Shown piece by piece: positions 1 to 11,137 of a stretch of 64,000 bases of DNA (positions are counted from its first letter, which is position 1; each line of letters starts with the position of its first letter). Under the pieces are notes generated by a model. That model ran no database searches, had not been told where the DNA came from, and saw nothing but the letters and a program-made list of their open reading frames with translations. Made by a program: the position numbers and the translations under genes. The DNA comes from Diplocarpon mali (Eukaryota; Ascomycota; Leotiomycetes; Helotiales; Drepanopezizaceae), in the NCBI GenBank assembly GCA_024741835.1, contig JAENRP010000215.1, forward strand, positions 1 to 64,000, given 5' to 3'.

Positions 1-182
1 TGACTAATAAACCCTACCTATTTAAAGGCCCGCTTACTAAAATAAAAAGGCGCTCTATTAAAGTTAGTAGTAGAAGGTTATATATAGACTTAATAGGTAT
101 AGTAGAGATAAATATCATTAGCGTTTCTTTCCTTTTATAAAATGTTCTCCTTATGCTTAGCTTAGGCATTAATCTTTTATCT
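1..182 (+). pseudogene. Copia-1A gag-pol, protease-region fragment (upstream part outside window)
   Basis: This is a piece of the Copia-1 polyprotein covering the C-terminal side of the aspartic protease. It aligns by eye with 1970-2157 of Copia-1B and with the same place in C. It begins at the window edge and stops at 182, where the LTR of Copia-1B begins. The same reading frame resumes at 6319 after B. The 5 bases TATCT at 178-182 recur at 6319-6323, so they are the target-site duplication of B. The copy carries in-frame TAA/TAG codons and is not functional. Confidence 0.85.
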
Positions 183-377
183 TGTTAAGATGGGTGATAC
201 AGCTATCACTCTGATATATTATCATATGACCCTACTGCTTAGTCAATAGGATATTAATATATATATAGCTATAGGAAAGAAAGGGGTAACCTTCCTTCCT
301 TAACTCTTACTAATATATCGACTATCGACCTTTAGAAGTTTCCTATACCTATTGCGCTAACTCACTTAAGCTTAATA
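183..377 (+). repeat. Copia-1B 5' LTR
   Basis: 195-bp direct repeat of 6124-6318. It starts TGTTAAGATGGG and ends AGCTTAATA (ancestral ...ACA). It contains a short inverted repeat, CCTACTG at 231-237 and CAATAGG at 244-250, which is perfect in copies D and E. Further copies: 10543-10737, 16486-16680, 23553-23747, 28535-28729 (-), 52985-53180 (-), 58781-58976 (-) and 59913-60107. Confidence 0.92.
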
Positions 378-392
378 GGTTATAAGCCCTAG
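378..392 (+). other. Copia-1B primer binding site (half initiator-tRNA type)
   Basis: GGTTATAAGCCCTAG follows the 5' LTR directly. It is complementary to the anticodon-arm region of eukaryotic initiator tRNA-Met (GGTTATGAGCCCTG) apart from two G-to-A differences that RIP would produce. Priming from a cleaved half-tRNA at this internal position is established for Drosophila copia and yeast Ty5. The same string follows the 5' LTR in copies C and E and, reversed, in D and F. Confidence 0.75.
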
Positions 393-775
393 ATAGACTG
401 ATAATAGATTATTAACTTCCCTTAGAAAGCACTTGCGCTGCAACTATTAGTAGGAAGTTGAATAAGACTTATAGTAAGAGGCGAGCAATCGGCGAATAGG
501 AGGTATGATTCCCTATTTAGCTAACCTATATTATAAGAGGTATGATTCCTTGCTCTATAATCCCTTTAGTACTATAAGAGGTATAATTCCTTGCTTTACT
601 ATATTTCATAGGAGGTATAATTCCCTGCGTTATAGCCTAAAAACCCTTTTTAATAAGAGGACTTCCTCCCTATTTAATACTTCTATAATACTGCTATTTA
701 ATCATTTTAACTTTTCAATAGGAGGAGTGCCTTTAACTATTTAATTTATTTGATTTTAACGTAATTCGATTCAAA
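393..775 (+). other. Copia-1B leader with tandem repeats and a small upstream ORF
   Basis: The untranslated leader holds four imperfect tandem units beginning AGGTATGATTCC or AGGTATAATTCC at 501, 538, 579 and 613 (spacings 37, 41 and 34 bp). An ORF of 79 codons (505-744) starts on the ATG of the first unit and runs through the array. Related open frames occur at the same place in C (10865-11062, 65 codons) and F (58456-58653, minus, 65 codons), sharing the start MIPY and the residues DSLLYNPF. It may be a translated upstream ORF, or only a repeat that lacks RIP-sensitive codons. Nothing shows that it is expressed. Confidence 0.5.
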
Positions 776-3700
776 ATGGCAATAGCTTCCGATTCCGATC
801 GAAATACTAGACCTAAAGACCTCTAACTCTCTTAAAAGAACTGGCAATAATAGTTCGACGATTTAGAGCTTTACTTTAAAAGCAAAGGCATTAAAATAGC
901 GATTTAAAAGACATTTATTAAATACGTGAAAATAGCCCTTTATACTCCTTCTACTAATTCGTCTACTTCTACTTTAATAGCTAATATAACTGCTAAGGAT
1001 TTGCCAGATATACTAAATAAGCTTAGCTTAAGAGCTTTAATAGATAATAACTAAGAATCCTAAAGGTAGATTTTAAATATGGAAAAGGAGAAGGAGTATA
1101 GGCTAGCCTTAGCTAAATACAAGCTTAAGATTAATAAAGGTTTAAGCGACGAAAATAGAGATTTTATTTAAATTTATAATAATGCAAAGATAAGATAGGA
1201 TACTTTAAAAGTAAAATACTCTTAAATAACTGCCCTTAATACCTAGCATCTGCTATAGTAGATTACTTTATTTTAATATAAAAAAGATAAAGATAGCAAG
1301 GATATAGATATAAATATAGACTCTACTTAATCTATACTATATAAAGTAAGAAGGAGAGTAAGAGCCGCAGATCCTAGGATAGCTATAACTTTTAAGGAAA
1401 CTCAGCTTTTTAGTTTCCTACTTAATAGCCTCCCTCTTAAGTTTACTATTATAAAACAATCTCTTTTTATCTAACTTAACCTTAAGATTTATAAGAAGAT
1501 CGACCTCTTTTAAACTATTAAGCAAGACTTTAAAGGACGCTTTAAATTAGCAAATGCTATATTATAAGGCAATAATAAGCCTAAGAAGAGGAAGGAGCGT
1601 AGGACAAGCCCTTAAGCTTATTAGGGATACTACTTCTATAATAGTACTTATAATATTATTAATTATAAAGTTAGAAGGCAACTGATCGATATAGTTGCTA
1701 ACTTTAATATTAAAAAGCAATCGAAGTAGAAGTTAAGAAGCAAATTGCCCTTATCCTACCAAAGGCCGCAACTACTAAGGAAAGGCAAAGGAAAAGGCTA
1801 TTTAGCTAAAACTTTAGCAAATACCTTTAATAATAATAGTAGGTCATCTGAACCTAAATCCACTTCTGATAATTTAGATAATAATTATAATAAAGATGCT
1901 TATATCTTAAAAGCCAATCTCTATAAGATCCTTAAATCCAATTAGTATAGTAATATTAGTTATATAATATATATAATTAATAAATCCTACCTATTTAAAG
2001 GCCTGCTTATTAAAATAAAAAGGCGCTCTATTAAGGTTGGTAGTAGAAGGTTATATATAGACTCAATAGGTATAGTAAAGATGAATATTACTAGCATTTC
2101 TTTCCTTTTATAAAATGTTCTCTTTATACCTAGCTTAGGTATTAATCTTTTATCTAGCTATAAGATTTATGCAAAGTTAAATTATATAAGAGTTTTTAAT
2201 AATTAATTTATATAATTTATAAATAATAATTATAAAGTGATCTTTAAAGTTAAAATCAAAGATAGACTTTATATTATCTTAAAGGTAATATTATAGAAAT
2301 TGACTCTTAAGCTAGACCTATAAGTGGATTCCTTTAAGGAAAGTGTACTCTTTGCCCTAATACAATTGAGTAAGGATAGGGAGAATAGATAGACTCTTAA
2401 GCTAGGATTATAAGTAAAATTTGCGAAAATGACTCTTAAGCTAAGACTATAAGTAGATTGTAAAGTATCTTTAAAGGTGACTCTTAAGCTAAGATCATAA
2501 GTGAATTTAATAGAAATAACTCTTAGGCTAGGACTATAAGTAGATTTTACAGATTTGCTAATAATAACTCTTAAGCTAGGATCGCAAGTGAAATTCGCGG
2601 AAATGACTCTTAGGCTAGGACTGCAAGTAAATCTTACTATTTCTAGGAAATCGACTCTTAAGCTAGGACTGCAAGTAGATCTCGCGGTTTTATTAAAAAT
2701 GACTCTTAAGCTAGGCTTACAATTGGAAAATAGCAAAACCTCAAACTGCTATTACTAGTCCTTTTTAGCCGCTAATAATAAAGTATCGACTGATAATAGG
2801 CTACTAAAGCTATTAAAAGCCGAAAGCCTATTAAGGTATTAGCTAATATATAGAAGATTCGCGCATCTAAGACTAGAGAAATTAAAGGGCTTGCATAAGG
2901 TTTTAACCTTAAAATAGAAGATTTAAGTACTAAAGGATCGCCTAGTATGCCGAATTTGCAAGCTGATAAAGCTTTGAAATCAAACGCAAATTAAGCTTAA
3001 TCTATAGAAAGATTCGATACTAGTACTAATATTTATTAATACTACTAGACTATTTATAACTTTGATTAAAGGAAATAATTAGTTTTCTTAAATAGTAGAT
3101 AACTCCACTTAATAGATATAGACTATTTGCACTAAGACTAAATCTAAGCTTATAGAAAAGCTAGAAACTTAGAAAGTGATAGAAGAACGCTAGACCTAAT
3201 TAAAGCTAATAGCTATTAAGTCTAATAATATATTAAAGATTAAAGCAAAGCTTAACAAATAAGTAAAATAAGGAGTTTATTACAAACTAATTGTAATATA
3301 TAAAGGTTCCTATTAGAATAGTATCGTTAAGCGAAGCATCTAGTAAGTAGAGACTGATTATTATACTCTACTATAAGATGCCAACCTACTATTAGAATTC
3401 TAAGACCTTGCGGTTAAGGCAGATATATACTTGCAAAATAGAATAGGTAATAGACCAATAGTTAATAGCACTCGAATATCGCTATATAAGGCATATTTCG
3501 GATAGAAATTAAGCCTAGACTATATCCGCATCTTTAGAAGCGTCTACTACTCTTATATTAGCCTAAAGTCTTAACCTACGGGTATAAAGAGTAAGAAGCT
3601 AATAGACTAAGGTAGAGAGTATATATTTATTAAGTATATTAAATAGATAATAAAGCAATATATAGTATATGCGCTAAATTTAAGGCAAGTAATTATATCC

Positions 3701-5819
3701 TTAGTAATTGAGTTCGATAAATTTCGAAATAGGAAGAAGCTATCCTTAAAGCTTTATATACTTAAAGATTCGTAAGGTATACCACTTAACGGTAATACTA
3801 TTAAGTCGAACTAATAACCCCTTTCTCTTAGCTTAAGTATATTAAGCGTACCCGCTAATCGACGACCTACTAATCGCCTAAAGGCCGAATAGACTATTTC
3901 TATTATCTGCGAACTACTTAAAGTATAGAATAACTTTAATATTATTATCCCTTTAATTAAAGTACTTAAAGTAAAGGATATTCCTAAAATAGGTATAAGT
4001 AATAATAAGCCTTTATTATTAGAAAGCGGTTCTTTAAATAATAAGCCTATAGAACCTATAGCCGAACCTACATCTTTAAAGAGGAATAGAGACTTAAAAC
4101 TGGAAGACACTTTAGACAAACGTAAGTCTAAGCGTATCTAAGCTATAATAGTGCATAGGATCTATAAGCTTGAACTTTAATAGAGCTTTAATAAAGATAA
4201 TGCGTTCTTAACCGCTAAGGAGATAATGAAAATCTCTCTTCTAAAGACGTATAATAAAGCTATTAATAATCTAAAGAATAGAGCAGTATAGAGTAAGGCA
4301 ATCTAAGAGGAGATAAGCTCTCTTACTATAAATAGCATATAGATAAAGGAACTAACGCTAAAGGACGTAAACCTAGTATTAACAAAGTGGGTCTTTATAA
4401 TTAAGATATATGTAAATGGAACCCTAGAGCGTTATAAGGCAAGGCTTATAGCTAAGGGCTTCTCCTAATAGTATAAAGAAGACTACTTTGATACGTTTGC
4501 GCTAATAGTTTGTATAGATACCCTTTGCATATTTATATTAATAGTAGCTACTAAGGACCTTAAATGCAGATAGTATGATATTAAAAATGCATTTACTAAA
4601 GCGACTATAAAGGAATGGATTTTTCTCTCTTAACCTAATAGTATTCCTATATACGCTGGCTACTCTTTTTATATACTTCGCAGTATCTATAGGCTTAAAT
4701 AATCAGCTTATAATTAAAACCTCTTATACAATTCTACTTTAGTAGAAATAGGATTTATTTAAAGCCTAGCTAACCTTTATCTATTTACCTATACTAAGCG
4801 TAGAATTAAGTTGCTACTATATATTAATGATATTGCTATAGCTATGAAAACAACTACTTAATTAGATTGGTTCTTTATAATGATTTGAAAACGTTTTAAT
4901 ACTAAGGATCTAAGGGGAATTTATAAGATCCTTAGCATCTGTATTATAAGGAACCGCTTTACTTAAGAATTCTAATTAAATTAAGAGTAGTATATTAAGA
5001 AGATCCTAGACCGAATAGGACTCTCCACTTATACTCCTAACTTTAAGCCAAAGCGTACTCTAATCGAAGGAAAGTATAATAAGTTAAAGCCTATTAATGA
5101 AAATAAGCAGAGAGGAGATCTAAAGAAGTATTAATAGGATATTAAAGTAATTATATATACTATAGTATATATAAGACTAAATATCGCCTTTATTACTAAG
5201 CAACTTAATCAGAACCTAAAGGATCCGACGATTTAATATAAGAATACAGTTAAGCGATTTAAAAGGTACCTTCAATCGATAATTATATAAAAGGTAAGAT
5301 ATAGACTAATGAAATATATAAGCGCAAAGCTTAAGGTATATACCAATTCCAACTAGGCAAATATAAAAGGTCGGAAAAGTATATTTAAAAGCGTAGTAGT
5401 ACTATATAGCAGACCTATATCATAAGGAAGTAGGAAGTAAAAATCAGTAGCTACTGCAAGCATTAAGGCCGAATATATATTAATATTATTAAATTGCAAG
5501 TAAAGATTATAAATCGCCTAAGTTCTAAAAGATATAAGTTTCGCTAAGTATATTAAATAAGATAGGAATTATATTAATCTTTAAGCAAATAATATAAGGG
5601 CGATTGCACTTATAAAGAATCTATACTTATATAAGCGATCGAAATATATTAATATTGCCTACTACTTTATTTATAACCTTATTATAAAGAATAAGTTATC
5701 AATTACCTATATCTTAACCGATCGAATAATAGTAGATGGATTTATAAAGCTACTAAAGATAATTGCAAAGTTTAAAGCGTTTAAAGATATACTAAAGTTG
5801 CAAAAGATAGTAGGGGCTT
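776..5819 (+). pseudogene. Copia-1B gag-pol polyprotein, RIP-inactivated
   Basis: The frame starts at the ATG at 776 (MAIASDSDRN). Gag occupies roughly 776-1750, with a basic Lys/Gly-rich tail near 1780. The protease region lies at about 1930-2200, the palindrome array at 2303-2724, and the GAG-pre-integrase/zinc region (CRICK) near 2950. The integrase is at 3000-3600, the RT at 4390-5300 and the RNase H at 5330-5800 (TNSN, then KAEY). RT box motifs visible are DIKNAF and YINDIA (family YVDDI), so one catalytic Asp is already Asn. Dozens of in-frame TAA/TAG stand where Gln is expected. TGA is almost absent, which fits loss of TG dinucleotides. A real but dead copia polyprotein, normally about 1,680 codons. 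Confidence 0.9.
2303..2724 (+). repeat. In-frame array of 9 ACTC...AGT palindromic units in Copia-1B pol
   Basis: Nine units begin at 2303, 2393, 2432, 2480, 2519, 2567, 2606, 2654 and 2702. Each is 23 bp, ACTC(C/T)TA(A/G)G followed by C(C/T)AGGA and ending (C/T)(A/G)(C/T)AAGT. Spacings are 90, 39, 48, 39, 48, 39, 48 and 48 bp, all divisible by three. In the gag-pol frame each reads as a variant of TLKLGLQV; antisense it reads PSLRV. The array sits between the protease and the GAG-pre-integrase region, where copia elements have no known domain. Confidence 0.9.
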
Positions 5820-6123
5820 AGTAGGCTTAAGGACAACTCCTAAGCCTACCTCGCAAGTTAAGTCATATAGTCTTATAAAGGAAAGTTTTTAAATCGACTC
5901 CTAGGCCTAGACTACAAGTTAAGTCATATAGTCTTATAAAGGAATATCTTTTAGGAAATTTGACTCCTAGTCCTACCTTATAAGTAAGATTGGTGATTTC
6001 AATAAAGGTTGCTATTAATTAATTGTTTTTAATTTAGAGAGATACTTAAGAGTTAGATTAGTATAAAAGGATAGTTATTATTTTCCTAACTGCAGGTCAA
6101 TTAGAGTAAGGTCTAAGTAGGGG
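5820..6123 (+). repeat. Copia-1B 3' tail: three palindromic units and polypurine tract
   Basis: After the pol stop there are three further 23-bp units at 5836, 5897 and 5963. The first two lie within a 61-bp tandem duplication that includes GTCATATAGTCTTATAAAGG. The purine-rich AAGTAGGGG (6115-6123) directly before the 3' LTR is the likely plus-strand primer. The same tail is seen in C (16198, 16259, 16325) and A (23263, 23328, 23392). F has only two units (53319 and 53385 on the + strand). Confidence 0.8.
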
Positions 6124-6318
6124 TATTAAGATAGGTAATATAGCTATTACTCTAATGTATTATTATATGACCCTACTACTTAGTTAGTAGGATATTGATA
6201 CGTATATAGCTATAAGGAAGAAAGGGGTAACCTTCCTTCCTTAACTCTTACTAATATATTGACCATCGACTTCTAGAAGTTTCTTATACCTACTGCGCCG
6301 ACTCACTTAAGCTTAATA
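6124..6318 (+). repeat. Copia-1B 3' LTR
   Basis: 195-bp repeat of 183-377, beginning TATTAAGATAGG (TG changed to TA) and ending GCTTAATA. It differs from its partner mainly by C/T and G/A transitions. It is followed by the TATCT duplication and the continuation of Copia-1A. Confidence 0.92.
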
Positions 6319-7715
6319 TATCTAACTGCAAGATCTATATAGAGTTAAATTATATAAGAGTTTTCAATAATCAATTTATATAGTTTATAAATAATAACTA
6401 TAAAGTAATCTTTAAGGCTAAAATCAAAGATAGACTTTATATTATCTTAAAGGTAATATTATAGAAATTGACTCCTAGGCCAGACCTATAAGTAGATTCC
6501 TTTAAGGAAAGTGCACTCTCTACCCTAATATAATTAAGCGAAGATAAGGAGAATAGATAGACTCTTAAGCCAGGATCGCAAGTAAAATTCGTAAAAATAA
6601 CTCTTAAGCTAGAACTATAAATAGATTGCAAAGTATCCTTAAAAATAACTCTTAAGCTAAGATTATAAGTGAATTTAATAGAAATGACTCCTAGGCTAAG
6701 ACCGCAAGTAGATTTTGCAAATTCGCTAATAATAACTCTTAAGCTAAGATCGCAAGTGAAATTCGCAGAAATAACTCTTAGGCTAGGACTATAAGTGAAA
6801 TTCGCAAATTCGTCAGAGATAACTCTTAAGCTAAGACCGTAAGTGGATCTTGCTATTTCTAGGAAATCGACTCTTAAGCTAAGATTGTAAGTAGATCTTG
6901 CGATTTTATTAAAAACGACTCCTAAGCTAGGCTCGCAATTAGAAAACGGCAAAACCTTAAACTACTATTACTAGTCCTTTTTAGCCGCTAATAATAAAGT
7001 ATCGACTAATAATAAGCTACTAAAGCTATTAGAAGCCGAAAGCCTATTAAGGTATTAGCTAATATATAGAAGATTCGCGCATTTAAGGCTAGAGAAATTA
7101 AAGGGCCTATATAAGGTCTTAACCTTAAAACGGAAGATCTAAGTACTAAAGGATCGCTTAGTATACCGAATTTGCAAGCTAATAAAACTTCGAAATTAGA
7201 TGCAAATTAAGCTTAATTTATAAAAAGATTTAATACTAATACTAATATCTATTAATACTATTAGACTATTTACAACCTTAATTAAAGGAAATAATTGGTT
7301 TTCTCAAATAGTAGATAACTCTACTTAGTAAATATAGACCATTTGCGCTAAGACCAAATCTAAGCTTATAGAAAAGCTAGAAACTTGGAAAGTGATAAAG
7401 GAACACTAGACCTAGTTAAAGCTAATAGCTATTAGGTCTAATAACGCATTAGAGATTAGGGTAAAGCTTAATAAATAGGCAAAATAAGGAGTTTATTATA
7501 AACTAACTATAATATACAAAGGTTCCTACTAGAATAGCATTACTAAGCGAAGCATCTAGCAAGTAGAGACTAACTATTGCACTCTACTGCAAGATGCTGA
7601 TTTGCTATTGGAATTCTGGGACCTTGCAATTAAGGCAGACGTATACCTGCGAAATAGAACAAGTAGTAGACTAATAGTCAATAGCACCTAAATATCGCCA
7701 TATAAGGCATATTTC
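6319..7715 (+). pseudogene. Copia-1A gag-pol, second segment (array to integrase)
   Basis: Continuation of the host copy A after B. It covers the end of the protease, the palindrome array and the zinc/integrase region, and stops at 7715 where Gypsy-1a begins. It aligns throughout with 2150-3500 of B and 12510-13860 of C. ATTTC at 7711-7715 is repeated at 20922-20926 as the duplication of Gypsy-1a. In-frame stops replace Gln and Trp codons as in the other copies. Confidence 0.88.
6471..6940 (+). repeat. Copia-1A array of 10 palindromic units
   Basis: Units begin at 6471, 6561, 6600, 6648, 6687, 6735, 6774, 6822, 6870 and 6918. Spacings are 90, 39, 48, 39, 48, 39, 48, 48 and 48 bp. The pattern equals that of B and C with one extra 48-bp unit at the 3' end, so this copy differs by a whole, frame-preserving unit. 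Confidence 0.9.
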
Positions 7716-7970
7716 TGTTACGGCCGCATTACGTACACGGTTATATCACGTATTAGTCAGGTGTACGAAGTCAGGTGCCCGCTAAGGTAGCAAGGTGGCT
7801 GGATCACGTGCACGCTAGTGAAGCACCTGTACTTATTCTAGAGGAGCTCTACTAAAGACTCTCTCTTCTTCTTCATCTTTTCTTCTTAATTATATAGCGT
7901 ACCTCTTAAGGTAATACAGTTAGCGTTATTCGATTCTCGCCTTCTATACGCTTAAGAGTAATTCGTAATA
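7716..7970 (+). repeat. Gypsy-1a 5' LTR
   Basis: 255-bp direct repeat of 20667-20921, from TGTTACGGCC to TCGTAATA (ancestral ...ACA). It contains a CT-rich tract (CTCTCTTCTTCTTC) and CAGGTG/CACGTGC E-box-like words near 7760-7800. Gypsy-1b LTRs are 20 bp longer because of extra GTGCAC-type units. Confidence 0.9.
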
Positions 7971-8950
7971 TAAGAAAAGATCAACTCAACCTCTGCTAAG
8001 AAGCTTAATATCTACCCCCTTTAGAATCGTCACTTCGAACTGCCTTAAGCAACTCGATCTTTCGATCTTAACACTTCTACTACAAACTGCCCTAAGCAAC
8101 TCGTACGTAGCGCCTAGATCTTACTAATCTAGTTTTTAAAGAAAGCTAAGCAACAACCTTCGAATACGAGATCAGCTCGTTTTTTCGACCCCTTACGCAT
8201 TCCATTTTGCAAACGGAGATTTACCTTTAATTTCAATTTAAAAAAAAAAAAATTATTTACTATACCCTCGCTTTACTAGCGTAGGCTGCTGCCTAAAGTA
8301 GTATAATAACTTTTCTCTTTTTAACTCTCTCCCTCCTTTACAAATACTCTATACTACTCTTTTTTATCGACCTTATACTCATCGACAACTCTCCTTATAC
8401 TCTTTAATACTCCCCCTCTTTTGCAAAAGCCTCGAATATAACTCAACTCCTTAAAGACCCCTCCTTGCGAATAAGTCGTCGACCTTCTCTATACTCCCTA
8501 TCGACCTATACTTATTAATAACTCTTCTTATACTCTTTAAAGCCCTTTACTCCTTCCTTCGAAATACTTAGGTATAAAACTAAGAGACTTATACCTATAT
8601 ATATATATAGAGACTTAGTTAGCCTTAGTAGGTTATACTATACTATTAGAGACTAGGTCAACTTTAGTAGAATAATAAGCTTTAGATCCTCGGACCTTAC
8701 TTCCCTAGATTTGCACTGCACCTTTAGGCAACCTTATTGCAACTCCTAATTAGTAAAGAGACGTGATCCTAAAGTAAAACCTTCTTTCTTAAGATCTATA
8801 AACCTATAATACCTTAATATATACTTTACTAAAAGGCTTTAAGAATATATATAGCTTTGCTTATATTAATCTTCCCCCTTTTAAATAAGTCACTATTTAA
8901 CATTAAGTCCCTTTAAACTAAACTAGATAATATAAAGAGAGTTAGTACTT
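7971..8950 (+). other. Gypsy-1a leader, non-coding
   Basis: About 980 bp between the 5' LTR and the first gag ATG. It contains a run of 13 A at 8240-8252 and is C/T-rich otherwise; no convincing ORF is seen. The sequence TAAGAAAAGATCAACTC follows the LTR directly and should hold the primer site, but I cannot match it to a tRNA. The same leader is present reversed in Gypsy-1b (about 45464-46448). Confidence 0.65.
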
Positions 8951-10542
8951 ATGACCTCTAATCTTATGCCACTTAAGAGAAGTGAAAGGTTAACCGCACC
9001 TCTACTACCAGGCCTTACTGCTACTAGTTCTACTAGTTCTACGGGCCTTACTACCAACCCTAGTCTTAGAGATATTCCCCCTCTTAAGCCTACTTAGGAA
9101 GAAACCTCCCTTAGTACCGATTTCACTCCTAGTCCTAGACTGCGAGTAGATTCTTAAAATACCCTATTGCTATCAATCGAAGTTAAAGAAGAAGATACGC
9201 TTTCCCTAATGACATTTACCCTTACTATATCGGCCTCCCTCTTCTCAGCTGCTTAGCAGGCCGAAATCGCGAACCTTATTAGCGCTATTATAGCCGCTGC
9301 TCTTTAAAATAATACTATCGCCCCTTCTTTCTCAAGTACTAGTCCTTAAAATACTCAGTCCTTTACCGCCGACTTACTATTGCCCTTAGACTACTACCTC
9401 TTAATCATCTAACCTTTAGTCCTAGCCGTCGACCCCTATTAAATCAAGTACCTTTAAACCCATTTTAATAACTATTAAAGCGAAATCACTTATAATGCTT
9501 AAAAGATAGCTATAAAGGTATTTATTTAAAAGTACTTTAGCAACTTTACTTTAAAAGAGGATTAAATTACTACCTATTTTAAGTGTATAATAAGTAAAGC
9601 TTAAAACCTAATCTTATAATATATAGATCCTATCTTTATTAGTAAGTTTATATATACTATTAATATCCTTAAGGTCTTAGATTAAAGGTTCTTTAACTAT
9701 AATTACATTTAGTCTACTAAGCTCAAATATAGTAGGCTAACTATAGGTTTAATATTATATAATAAGTTCTGATCTAAGTTTATTACCTTTACAATAGCTA
9801 GTAAGATCGATTAGTCTTGCTAGTTCGATAACATTTATAAAAAGGTCTCCTTAGCCTTAAAGAACGACCTTCGAATAGAAAAGTATAAAATGAATAATAA
9901 TTATACTACTTTAAATGAGTTCTTAGCTATTGCGGACCGTAAGGCCTATAATATTAAATAAGAAGAAGCTTATAATACTTAATAAGTCGCTCCTACTATT
10001 GCGTTTTCCCTTTTAAAGGACCGCGTCCTTAGTATATTGAAAAGGGAGTTATAAAGACCTATAGCTATAGCTACTTCCTTAGCTCCTTGCACTTATTCCC
10101 CTTTACCAGCAGCCTATTAAGAAAGGTCTGCTAACCTAAAGCCGTCGTCTAGTCTTTACTATAACTACAAAGCCCCTAGTTATTATACAATAGACTGCCT
10201 TAAGCTAAAGAAGTAAGGTAAGTTTATAATAGCTAAAGTTAAGATAGAAAACGACCTACTATTAGGAAACTGCTAAGCTATAGTAAAGACTCCTACTATA
10301 GTATAAGTCACAATTTATAAAAAGACTTGGATTTTGATTCCTACTTATTAATAGGCGGCCGCCAGTTCTTAATTCTTATAAAACTAGCTTAAAATAGATT
10401 ATTTATTAAAATAGTTGCTTATATTAATAGTAGAGCTAATATTTTCAGTATTATTAAGACGTCTCTAGTATACTAGCTCTCTTAAAGACTTAAGGTGAAG
10501 TTTATTAAACTACCTAAACCAATTACCCTTATTAGCTATAAT
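8951..10542 (+). pseudogene. Gypsy-1a gag and protease start, RIP-inactivated
   Basis: The frame starts at the ATG at 8951 (MTSNLMPLKRS). It runs through a Ser/Thr/Pro-rich N-terminus that contains a palindromic unit at 9125-9147 (read as TPSPRLRV), then a retrotransposon capsid-like region (about 9400-10000). A zinc knuckle near 10159-10200 reads Y-YN-Y-KAPS-Y-YTID-C. The corresponding site in Gypsy-1b (44217-44265, minus) has the two Cys intact (CYNCKAPS), so TGC has become TAC here. Copia-1C interrupts the frame at 10542. ATAAT (10538-10542) is duplicated at 16681-16685. Confidence 0.85.
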
Positions 10543-10737
10543 TGTTAAGATGGGTGATATAGCTATCACTCCGATGTATTGTCATGTGACCTTACTACTT
10601 AGTCAGTAGGATATTGATACGTATATAGCTATAGGGAAGAAAGGGGTAACCTTCCTTCCTTAACTCTTATTAATATATCGACTATCGACCTTTAGAAGTT
10701 TCCTATACCTACTGCGCCGACTTACTTAAGCTTAATA
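10543..10737 (+). repeat. Copia-1C 5' LTR
   Basis: 195-bp LTR, TGTTAAGATGGG to GCTTAATA, followed by the primer binding site GGTTATAAGCC. Confidence 0.92.
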
Positions 10738-11137
10738 GGTTATAAGCCTTAGATAGACCAATAATAGATTATTAACTTCCCTTAGAAAGCACTTGCGCTG
10801 TAACTGTTAATAGGAAGTTGAATAAGACTTATAGTAAAAGGCAAGCAATCGGCAAATAGGAGGTATGATTCCCTATTCAGCCAACCTATATTGCAAGAGG
10901 TGTGATTCCTTGCTTTATAACCCCTTTGGTACTATAAGAGGTGTGATTCCTTGCTTTACTATATTTCGTAAGAGGTATGATTCCCTACGTTATAGCTTAA
11001 AAACCCTTTTCGATAAGAGGACTTCCTTCCTATTTAATACTTCTATAATACCTGCTATTTAATCATTTCAACTTTTCGATAGGAGGAGTGCCTTTAACTA
11101 TTTAATTTATTTGATTTTAAATGCAATTCTATTCGAA

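Larger units (their letters stand above)
183..6318 (+). mobile_element. Copia-1B, full-length Ty1/copia LTR retrotransposon inserted in Copia-1A
   Basis: Complete 6136-bp element: 195-bp LTRs at 183-377 and 6124-6318, a half-tRNA primer binding site, a repeat-bearing leader, one gag-pol frame in the copia order (gag, protease, integrase, RT, RNase H), a purine tract and a 3' LTR. It is flanked by TATCT duplications (178-182, 6319-6323). LTR ends are TG...CA with RIP changes: the 3' LTR begins TA and both end in TA. It lies inside another copy of its own family, in the same orientation. The reading frame is riddled with TAA/TAG from C-to-T changes, so it is dead. Confidence 0.93.

Noticed and set aside
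2269..2736. 155-codon minus-strand ORF with repeated PSLRV peptides as a novel repeat protein
   Set aside because: It is the antisense reading of the palindrome array; a palindrome opens both strands. The copia pol frame is on the plus strand. The array itself is reported instead.
7716..7970. CRISPR-like array or tRNA genes in the repeats
   Set aside because: The repeats are LTRs and palindromic units inside coding frames with no spacer diversity typical of CRISPR, and the sequence is fungal. No cloverleaf with intact A and B boxes was found by eye.
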